A stretch of DNA of 12,091 nucleotides from an uncultured Oscillospiraceae bacterium (GTDB lineage: Bacteria; Bacillota; Clostridia; Oscillospirales; Acutalibacteraceae), in the NCBI GenBank assembly GCA_900549055.1, contig URNB01000064.1:1-12091 (forward strand), written 5' to 3'. Position 1 is the first letter of the stretch, and the number at the start of each line of letters is the position of its first letter. Shown here piece after piece: positions 5,996 through 12,091 of this stretch. A model generated the notes under the pieces. That model saw nothing but the letters and a program-made list of their open reading frames with translations. It did no database searches and was not told where the DNA came from. A program made the position numbers and the translations under genes.

Positions 5996-8766
5996 TATCT
6001 GCCCCTTATGGCGTCTATAGGACGTTTTGACGCTATGCGTTTAACAGGCAAAAAGCTTGCCGTAAACGCCACAAAAATACTCACAATCAAGAGCAAAGCC
6101 ACCTGACGAACACCGAAGCTCAGCACCGTTACAAGCACGCCCATCTCATTGCGGATAATGCTGTTTATTATAACCGTAGCTGCAAATACGCCGATTGCCG
6201 ATAAAACAAAGTTTATCATAGCAATAATAAAGCTTTCCGAGAAGAAGATTCTGAAAACATCGTTGCTGCGGGAGCCTATGGCGCGCAAAATTCCTATTTC
6301 CTGCTTTTTGTAGGAAATGCTGGTGCCTATAAAGTTGGAAAGCATTACAGCGGCAAACAAGGCAAAGCCCACGCCTATCCAGAAGAAGTATTTTGAAAGG
6401 GTTTTAAGTCCGTCGTTTATGGAATCAAGCTGGAAGGTTACCGAGTTTTGTATTGCATAGCGCACGCCGCTGTCCTCATTGTAGCAGTAAGCCACAAGCG
6501 AGTGCACCGCGCTCTTTTCCTCGGGCATTGTGCCCACGGCAAAGCCGTATATTTTATCCGTTCCCTCGGTAAGCTCGTTATAAATACCGTCGGAGCAGAC
6601 AACGGTGGAGGTAAGCTTTGATTTATTACCCTCGGTCACATTATCTATAACGCCTACTATCTTGCAGCCGCTTATATTCTCGTTGCTGTTTTCCTTGCCG
6701 AATACATTTTTCCACATTGAAACGGTGTTTTTATTTTTAAGCAGCTTTGCGTAATCGGTAGTACCTGTCTCATTTTCCGCGTCTGTTTCGGCGCGCGTAC
6801 CCGACTCATCGGAAAGGTTTGAAAGCGAATCGGCGGTTACTATAATTTCCTTATCGCCGAGGGTCTTTTTCTCGCCGTCTATCCAAATTACCTTTTCGTT
6901 TGTTATATCCGAAATACGGGCAAGGTAATTTGAGTCAGCGTTAAAATTATCGCCGTAGTAGGAAATATATCCTTCGGTTATCGGTGCCATTGCAGGTCTT
7001 TCGGCAATCATTTTATCCAAACAGCCATCGCCCACCATTGCAATTTCCGCGTAGCTGTAGCTCACCTCCGTGCTGAATTCATTCATAAGAATCATATCTA
7101 TCAGTTGTTCAGCCCTGCTTTTGTGGTCATTTTTCTCGGTAAGCGACGCATAACGCGACATATCAAAACCTGTATCTATAACGGCGGTAACAGTATATTC
7201 CTTACCGCCTAATGTGAGCTTTTTGCCTATTAAATCAGTGCCGGTACTGATTTTGGTGTAAACAGGAGTTTTGGTACCGTCCTTTGCGGTGTTGTAGGTT
7301 TTATTATCAAAGTACTGCGCCTTTTTAAACACCTCATAAATATAATCGCTCACGGCAATTTCGTTTTTAGTGCCGTCGGGCAAATTACCCGCCAGTACCT
7401 TATAGCCCATTTCCTTTAAAACCGCGTCGTTTACGGTGGCAAAGCCGTTTATAACCGGGCAATAAATATTGTAGTCGGTTTCCGTAAGCTTTATTTCGGG
7501 GTTTGTATAGCTCGATATATCTCCGTTAAATTTAAGCGGCCGATAAATACCGTGCATTTTAACATTCATGCCCGCCGATATATCGGAAAGCTCCTTTTCC
7601 GAAAAGCGGTAGCCGTAATCACGCCAGTAGTCGCCTGTTTTTTTCGATTTTGCAACCGCAACCGATTTAACGCCCGAATCGATAAGCGAATTTGTGCAGG
7701 TCCTAACATGGTTGTAAGAGCCGAAGGTATCGGAAAGCCCGAAAAGCCCGAACGCAATGCAGGAAAGCAAAATGGTTATTACAAGCCTTATCTTCTTGTG
7801 TTTAAGTCCGCTTGCGCCTATTTTAAAAGCGTTGGACATGGGCAGCTTTGATTTTATAAGCTTAAAGCCCGAGCCGTCGGCAGTCTTAATTTTTGATACA
7901 TCGGTCTTTTTAAAGCGCGCGGCGGTTTTTGACTTTTCACCCACCGTAAGCTTTAAATCGCCCGATTTCAGCTTATCTATATAGTCGTTTATGGCTGCTC
8001 GGTCTTCCTCTGTGAGGTGGTAGCCGGCGGGCACCTCTACCGTATTGCCGCAAAACTCAATGCCGTCGGGTGTTTCGGCGTGTTCCGCCTCGCCGTCAAG
8101 CTCCACATCGCTTATAACCTGCCCGTCGGAAAGCTCTATTATTCTGTCAGCGTATTGCTCGGCAAATTCGCGGTCGTGCGATACAACTATTACAAGCTTT
8201 GTTTCGGACAGCTTTTTAAGCGTATCAAATACCTGCTTGCCCGTAGCCGAGTCAAGCGCGCCCGTGGGCTCATCAGCCATTATTATTTCGGGCTTTTTAA
8301 CAAGGGCGCGGGCTATTGCTACACGCTGCTTTTGTCCGCCAGATAATTCGTTGGGCTTTCTTGCGCCGAAGCCCTCTAAATCAACCTGCTTTAAAATATC
8401 GTTTATTTCACTGTCGGACGCCCGTCTTCCCTGCAGCTCTATTGCAAGGGCTATGTTTGCGCCTACCGAAAATTCGTCAAGCACATTGTATTCCTGAAAA
8501 ATAAAGCCGACATAGGTATTTCGGTAAGAATCGAAATGCTGTTGCCTGAAATTCTTTGAGGAAACGCCCTTAATTATTATCTCGCCGCCGTCGTATTTAT
8601 CAAGTCCGCCAAGCACGTTAAGCAGTGTGGATTTACCGCTGCCCGATTTACCGAGCAGGAAAACCATACCCTTTTCGGGAAACTTAAGGCTTATTTTATT
8701 AAGCGCCGTAACCGGCACGCCTTTTTTCGGTTTATAAATTTTAACAAGCTCTTTTGTTTCTAACAT
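5995..8766 (-). CDS. Fused ABC transporter ATPase/FtsX-type permease
   Basis: This 923-residue fusion starts at the ATG at 8766, where AGGAGG lies five bases upstream; a longer frame from a TTG at 8793 would run through that site. The ATPase spans about 1-230: Walker A GKSGSGKST (39-47), Q-loop Gln91, signature LSGGQ (141-145), Walker B with Asp165-Glu166 and H-loop His197. A linker of about 90 residues follows, then one membrane segment (about 327-350) and a large outside domain of roughly 430 residues. Three membrane segments follow near 793-814, 846-871 and 889-908. QEIGILRAIGSRSNDVFRIF is the classic FtsX/MacB-type cytoplasmic segment. One chain carries ATPase and permease, as in many clostridial peptide-resistance or lipid-related transporters. 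The substrate is unknown. It heads the operon and overlaps dltA by one base, which suggests a role in envelope defence together with the dlt genes. Confidence 0.9.
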   Translation of the reverse strand: MLETKELVKIYKPKKGVPVTALNKISLKFPEKGMVFLLGKSGSGKSTLLNVLGGLDKYDGGEIIIKGVSSKNFRQQHFDSYRNTYVGFIFQEYNVLDEFSVGANIALAIELQGRRASDSEINDILKQVDLEGFGARKPNELSGGQKQRVAIARALVKKPEIIMADEPTGALDSATGKQVFDTLKKLSETKLVIVVSHDREFAEQYADRIIELSDGQVISDVELDGEAEHAETPDGIEFCGNTVEVPAGYHLTEEDRAAINDYIDKLKSGDLKLTVGEKSKTAARFKKTDVSKIKTADGSGFKLIKSKLPMSNAFKIGASGLKHKKIRLVITILLSCIAFGLFGLSDTFGSYNHVRTCTNSLIDSGVKSVAVAKSKKTGDYWRDYGYRFSEKELSDISAGMNVKMHGIYRPLKFNGDISSYTNPEIKLTETDYNIYCPVINGFATVNDAVLKEMGYKVLAGNLPDGTKNEIAVSDYIYEVFKKAQYFDNKTYNTAKDGTKTPVYTKISTGTDLIGKKLTLGGKEYTVTAVIDTGFDMSRYASLTEKNDHKSRAEQLIDMILMNEFSTEVSYSYAEIAMVGDGCLDKMIAERPAMAPITEGYISYYGDNFNADSNYLARISDITNEKVIWIDGEKKTLGDKEIIVTADSLSNLSDESGTRAETDAENETGTTDYAKLLKNKNTVSMWKNVFGKENSNENISGCKIVGVIDNVTEGNKSKLTSTVVCSDGIYNELTEGTDKIYGFAVGTMPEEKSAVHSLVAYCYNEDSGVRYAIQNSVTFQLDSINDGLKTLSKYFFWIGVGFALFAAVMLSNFIGTSISYKKQEIGILRAIGSRSNDVFRIFFSESFIIAMINFVLSAIGVFAATVIINSIIRNEMGVLVTVLSFGVRQVALLLIVSIFVAFTASFLPVKRIASKRPIDAIRGR

Positions 8767-8771
8767 AATAG

Positions 8772-8777
8772 CCTCCT
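8772..8777 (-). promoter_or_regulatory. Ribosome binding site of the ABC transporter gene
   Basis: A perfect AGGAGG sits five bases before the ATG at 8766. It decides between that start and the longer in-frame TTG at 8793. Confidence 0.88.
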
Positions 8778-8793
8778 GTTTTTTTCGTACCAA

Positions 8794-8816
8794 CTGTACT
8801 AACTTGAATGGTACAG
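8794..8816 (-). promoter_or_regulatory. Palindromic operator over the transporter-dlt start site
   Basis: CTGTAC and GTACAG form a perfect inverted repeat with an 11-base centre. The minus strand reads TGTACCAT-N5-TTAGTACA, close to the TGTACTAA-N5-TTAGTACA pattern I associate with YtrA-type GntR repressors. It covers the predicted +1 (near 8814). A second GTAC word (8787-8790) lies just downstream, in TGGTAC. Repressor binding here would block transcription. No GntR gene is in the window. Confidence 0.6.
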
Positions 8817-8820
8817 CTGT

Positions 8821-8849
8821 ATCATACCACGGGTTTCCCCTTTTGTCAA
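8821..8849 (-). promoter_or_regulatory. Promoter of the transporter-dlt operon
   Basis: On the minus strand a perfect -35 TTGACA (8844-8849) is followed after 17 bases by -10 TATGAT (8821-8826). The leader to the ATG at 8766 is about 48 bases. Such a strong core promoter with an operator at +1 suggests control by repression. Confidence 0.85.
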
Positions 8850-8870
8850 TATTTATTACAATTTTTTAAC

Positions 8871-9584
8871 CTATTCGTTTTTTCCTTTTTTACGGCAGAT
8901 ATAATTATATATTGCAATACCTGCAAGACTTATAACCGCCGTAAGGGCGAAAACTATAATTGCGAACTTATAATTTGCCATTCCGAGGGCGCTGCCGCCT
9001 ATAGTGGACGTTATGACCGAGGGAAACCTTGCCACCGACACAATAAGCAGAAACCTTGAAAACTTAATATCGGTAAGCCCCACAGCATAGGTCAGCAGGT
9101 CCTTGGGCGTGCCCGGCAGAAAGAAGACGACGGCGGTAATAAAATCGAGCCGCTTTTCATCCTGCAGAAATTTAAGCTTTTTAATTTTTTCAATATCAAA
9201 AAACACTTCTACCAGCTTTACACCGAATTTGCGCACAAGCCCCAAAACCATAACGCTCCCGAGAGTTATGCCTATAACCACAAGTATTGTGCCCTCAACC
9301 GCGCCGAAAGCGTAGCCCGCACCTATTTCAAGCGGCTCGCCGGGCATTAAGGCTATTACCACCTGAAAAATAACCATACCTATAAATATAAAGCGGCTCC
9401 ATATTCCGTGGGAGTCCACCCACTCGGAGAAAGCGCCCTTTGAAGATACCAACTTTATCATAGGCTTGCCTACAAACCAGGCTACCGCCGCCGAAAAAAC
9501 AATCAATGCTATTATTACGGCTATACTTATTATCTTTTTCTGTTTATCGGTCAGTGCGGATTCATTTTTCTTTAAGTTCAGCAA
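8871..9584 (-). CDS. TVP38/TMEM64 (VTT domain) membrane protein
   Basis: This protein of about 237 residues has a basic N-terminus, a first membrane segment near 19-41 and several more to the C-terminus. Hallmarks of the VTT/SNARE-associated (PF09335) DedA-like superfamily are present: MPGEPLEIGAGYAFG in the first half and FLPGTPKDLLTYAVG in the second, the re-entrant-loop motifs. Members are thought to move or flip phospholipids or undecaprenyl phosphate carriers; the substrate here is unknown. The only plausible start is a TTG at 9584, 23 bases inside the amidase gene, because an in-frame TGA lies just upstream. An AAGGA is about 14 bases before it, so the start is weak and translation is probably coupled to the amidase. 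No terminator follows, so transcripts may read into the ABC-dlt operon. Confidence 0.87.
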   Translation of the reverse strand: MLNLKKNESALTDKQKKIISIAVIIALIVFSAAVAWFVGKPMIKLVSSKGAFSEWVDSHGIWSRFIFIGMVIFQVVIALMPGEPLEIGAGYAFGAVEGTILVVIGITLGSVMVLGLVRKFGVKLVEVFFDIEKIKKLKFLQDEKRLDFITAVVFFLPGTPKDLLTYAVGLTDIKFSRFLLIVSVARFPSVITSTIGGSALGMANYKFAIIVFALTAVISLAGIAIYNYICRKKGKNE

Positions 9585-10281
9585 GGCTTGTTTTCACATC
9601 CTTTTTAAAAGCTTCCCATTTATCGGGGTTATTTACATAGTAAATGGGGCAAAGCTTACCCGTAACATCGTAGTGACGAATAACGTTATCCCCCGAAAGC
9701 CCCGTTTCCTTTAAAAGCCACGCGGTAAGCTTTACCACTGAAGTATAGGTTGCGTCGTTAAACTTGCCTGTACCGTCGGGGTGGCACACCTCTATGGAAA
9801 TAGTGTCCTTATTTCGGTTATTACTCGCCGCCGAGCGCTCCCACAACGGCAGGCACTGTATAATTTCGCCTTTAAGCCCCACCACAAAATGCGAGCTTAC
9901 CTCGGTATCGTCCTTATCGAAAAAATCGCGGTTGTTCTGCGCCGTGGTGCCGGGGTTGCCCACATAGTGTATTACAATATCCTTTATATCCTCAAGCTGT
10001 ATGCCTGTTCTGGCAGTCGTGTGAACATGGATAAGCTGACTGTCTATAAAATCGGGTATTTCAATTTTTTGCAGTCTTTCGGCTGCTGCCGTCTTCTTCG
10101 CCGTCGGGAAAGCCGCCGTGCCGCCGCTCCGTGTAAAGAGCCGCTTTATTCCTATGCCCGCGCCCACTATGCAGGCGGCAACAAGCGCCGTGCATAAAAA
10201 TCTTCTAGCTATTATTTTTCTCCTGCGTTTTTTGCGCCGTTCATAATATGCGCGGCGTTTTCCGTAATTTTCCTCGTACAT
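9562..10281 (-). CDS. Membrane-anchored N-acetylmuramoyl-L-alanine amidase (type 2)
   Basis: This 239-residue protein has a very basic cytoplasmic start (RRKKRRRKIIARR), one membrane anchor at about 28-46, a short linker, and an amidase_2/PGRP domain from about 95 to 225. T7-lysozyme-like residues are all present: Zn ligands His105 (IVIHYVG), His203 (IRHYDVTGK) and Cys211, with Lys209 in the GKLCP motif. SSHFVVG (129-135) and ISIEVCHPDG (161-170) are also typical. It should cut the bond between muramic acid and the stem peptide outside the cell, and it remains attached to the membrane. It starts 12 bases after the kinase stop, with GGGG about six bases before the ATG. It overlaps the VTT gene by 23 bases. 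A lytic enzyme directly behind a kinase suggests regulated wall remodelling. Confidence 0.92.
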   Translation of the reverse strand: MYEENYGKRRAYYERRKKRRRKIIARRFLCTALVAACIVGAGIGIKRLFTRSGGTAAFPTAKKTAAAERLQKIEIPDFIDSQLIHVHTTARTGIQLEDIKDIVIHYVGNPGTTAQNNRDFFDKDDTEVSSHFVVGLKGEIIQCLPLWERSAASNNRNKDTISIEVCHPDGTGKFNDATYTSVVKLTAWLLKETGLSGDNVIRHYDVTGKLCPIYYVNNPDKWEAFKKDVKTSLAELKEK

Positions 10282-10293
10282 CCTATCCCCATC

Positions 10294-12091
10294 TTATACA
10301 TTATATTGCGCTGTGCCCGAAACCTCAAGGTCATTTATCAAATCAAATTTAAGTGTGGCTTTAAACAGATCGCCGTCAATATCTATTTTCATATCTCCGC
10401 CCTGCAATTCGGTAAGGCTGCGGGCTATGGAAAGCCCCAAGCCGCTGCCCTCGGTGTTGCGTGAGGTATCGCCCCGCACAAAGCGTTCCATAAGCTCGTC
10501 GCCCGAAATATTAAGCGGATATTTCGATATGTTTTTAAAGGTTATAACGGCTTTTCCGTTCCTTACGGTCAGATCCATATACACCCGCGTGCCGGGCAGC
10601 GAATATTTGCACACATTTCCCGTAAGGTTTTCAAGCACGCGCCACAAATGCCGCCCGTCCGCCATAATTTTAACCGACGTATCGGGAACCGTAAGCACGG
10701 GGGTAAGCTCCGCATTTTTAAGCCGTTCGTCAAATTCGCCCACCGTTTGCGAGAGCAAAACGCCCGCGTCGCACTCGGAAAGCTCCACCTTTAAGCTGCC
10801 GCTTGACGCCTTTGAAGCCTCCACCAAGTCCTCAATCAGCTTTTTAAGGCGGCTCGATTGACGGTCGAGCACAGCTACATATTCCTTTATTTTTTCGTCT
10901 TCGGGCTGCTCCTTTTTAATCAAATCAACATAGTTTATAATTGAGGTGAGCGGAGTTTTAATATCGTGCGAGACATTGGTTATAAGCTCGGTACGCATGC
11001 GCTCGCTTTTCATTTTTTCATCCACCGCGTTCTGCATACCCGCGCTTATGTTGTTAAGGCTGCCGCAAAATTCGCGAAATTCGGGGAACATATACGAGGT
11101 ATCAATTTTATAATCGATATCCCCCTCGGCTATTTTTTCACCGCCGTTTTTAATTCTTTGCAGCTGCACGGCGGTAAATATTATAAGCACCGCTATTGCA
11201 ACCGCATTCAGACCCGCAAGAAACGCCAAAAGAGCAATTGCTCCGGCAGACAGGCAAACAGCCGCCACAAAAAAATCAAATATAAGCACCGCAACGCAGA
11301 TAAGCGCGATTTTTTTAACAAGCGAAAGATTTTTGAAAACAAATCCTAAAAACCCGAGAATCTTTTTTAGGCTGCGCAGCAATATTCGCAGCAGCTTATA
11401 TATAACATTGTTCTTAACAAACGTTCCCGCTTTAATGCGCACCGCAAAGCTTACGGTGTAAAGCAGGGCGATAAAGTAATCAAACGAGAGCATTGCCGAT
11501 AAAGCAATAAGCTGAAATTCGGCGCCGGCGTAAAGATTTTCCGCAATCGCAATGTTCAGCATCCCTATAACTATTATGCAGGCGGTAAGCAGATCAAAAG
11601 GTATTTTATCAAAAAACGATAGCTTTATGCTTCCGTCCGCCTGTCTGCCCGCCGCGGCATAAATAAACACCATAGTTAAAACAAATAAAAGCAGGAATAA
11701 AAGACCGATAAATATAATGCTGTACCTTAACGGGTATAAAAAGTCCGTTGCTTTAAGATATAAAAGGTTGCTGTATGAAAGCGGGTAATTTTCCGCCGCG
11801 TAAACGGTAATATCCACATCGCCCAGGTATTCCTCAACATAAACCTCACCGGGGCTTTCAACGGTTCTGTAAACGCTCATATTTTTGAAAACCGCTTTGC
11901 CTATATATTTTTGGTTTTCATAGGTGTTTATAAGCGTTTCGCCGGTTTCACCGTCCCGCACCGTAAAATAAGAGGTTGAAAGATTCCTCAATTCCTCGGT
12001 ATTTTTTTCGCCATAGCATTTCGATATCTGTGCGGCGGTTTTGCACCCGTTTACAGAGCCGAGCGTTGAAGTGGACGTTTCGTGCAGCGAG
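10294..12091 (-). CDS. Sensor histidine kinase with multiple membrane segments (5' end outside window)
   Basis: The frame is open to the window edge with no ATG in the last 100 bases, so the N-terminus is missing; 599 complete codons are visible. Residue numbers here count from the TTG at 11991. A presumed outside sensor stretch (to about 87) is followed by a membrane segment (about 90-113), then further segments near 130-150, 160-185, 226-247 and 249-275, with a HAMP-like region around 276-320. The kinase core follows: H-box NVSHDIKTPLTS with His342, N-box LENLTGNVCKYS (453-464), F-box FVRGDTSR and G-box GSGLGLSI (515-522). It should phosphorylate a response regulator, whose gene probably lies beyond the right edge. 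It is co-directional with the amidase and VTT genes. The multi-membrane layout recalls kinases that sense wall or membrane stress; the signal is unknown. Confidence 0.9.
   Translation of the reverse strand, partial: SLHETSTSTLGSVNGCKTAAQISKCYGEKNTEELRNLSTSYFTVRDGETGETLINTYENQKYIGKAVFKNMSVYRTVESPGEVYVEEYLGDVDITVYAAENYPLSYSNLLYLKATDFLYPLRYSIIFIGLLFLLLFVLTMVFIYAAAGRQADGSIKLSFFDKIPFDLLTACIIVIGMLNIAIAENLYAGAEFQLIALSAMLSFDYFIALLYTVSFAVRIKAGTFVKNNVIYKLLRILLRSLKKILGFLGFVFKNLSLVKKIALICVAVLIFDFFVAAVCLSAGAIALLAFLAGLNAVAIAVLIIFTAVQLQRIKNGGEKIAEGDIDYKIDTSYMFPEFREFCGSLNNISAGMQNAVDEKMKSERMRTELITNVSHDIKTPLTSIINYVDLIKKEQPEDEKIKEYVAVLDRQSSRLKKLIEDLVEASKASSGSLKVELSECDAGVLLSQTVGEFDERLKNAELTPVLTVPDTSVKIMADGRHLWRVLENLTGNVCKYSLPGTRVYMDLTVRNGKAVITFKNISKYPLNISGDELMERFVRGDTSRNTEGSGLGLSIARSLTELQGGDMKIDIDGDLFKATLKFDLINDLEVSGTAQYNV

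Noticed and set aside
5980..6030. A small dltX-like gene before dltA
   Set aside because: The transporter gene runs straight into dltA with a one-base overlap, leaving no room, and no separate short membrane ORF is seen.
8045..8497. 150-codon plus-strand frame opposite the ATPase domain
   Set aside because: It is antisense to Walker B and signature motifs, serine-rich from reverse codons, with no promoter or ribosome binding site.
8827..8843. GGGG-AAA-CCC hairpin after the VTT gene as a terminator
   Set aside because: The stem is three to four base pairs, has no U tract and lies in the spacer of the strong promoter.
10313..10861. 182-codon plus-strand frame opposite the kinase core
   Set aside because: It is the reverse shadow of H-, N- and G-box coding sequence and has no expression signals.

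Overview
The window looks like the chromosome of an anaerobic, Gram-positive member of the Clostridia, probably an Oscillospirales/Ruminococcaceae-like gut lineage. The evidence is a DUF4364 protein, a teichoic-acid D-alanylation (dlt) type gene set, strong AGGAGG ribosome binding sites, and sigma-A promoters of the TTGACA-17-TATAAT type. The lineage is inferred from gene content, not from a marker gene.

Bases 1-1052 contain no intact protein gene and are full of debris. At the left edge a tRNA T-arm-like hairpin (22-57) runs straight into a broken piece of a CapA-family (PGA_cap) gene with a one-base frameshift. Next come about 160 bases with six ATTAG words and one inverted copy. Then there is an intact tRNA-Arg(CCT) on the minus strand with its own promoter and terminator. 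Upstream of it lie two relics of the same kind of tRNA, one of which is an exact 5' half behind a near-consensus promoter. A DUF4364 gene (1053-1604, plus strand) has a consensus promoter and converges on the dlt genes across a shared hairpin terminator.

Everything from 1670 to the right edge is on the minus strand and concerns the cell envelope. In transcription order, the right-hand unit is a sensor histidine kinase (start beyond the window), a membrane-anchored T7-lysozyme-type amidase and a TVP38/TMEM64 (VTT) membrane protein. After a 104-bp gap comes a strong promoter with a palindromic operator over the start site. It drives a five-gene unit: a fused ATPase/FtsX-type permease, then dltA, dltC, dltB and dltD. 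Permease and dltA share one base (TAATG), and the dlt genes are separated by 16 bases or fewer.

The likely logic is as follows. DltA activates an amino acid and loads it on DltC, DltB (MBOAT) passes it across the membrane, and the DltD-like SGNH protein completes transfer to an envelope polymer. The transporter made from the same mRNA is of the large FtsX class often linked to antimicrobial-peptide export or sensing. The most interesting points are the transporter-dlt fusion operon with its GntR/YtrA-like operator, an unusual residue where DltA normally carries its D-Ala-selecting cysteine, and the cluster of tRNA-Arg relics.
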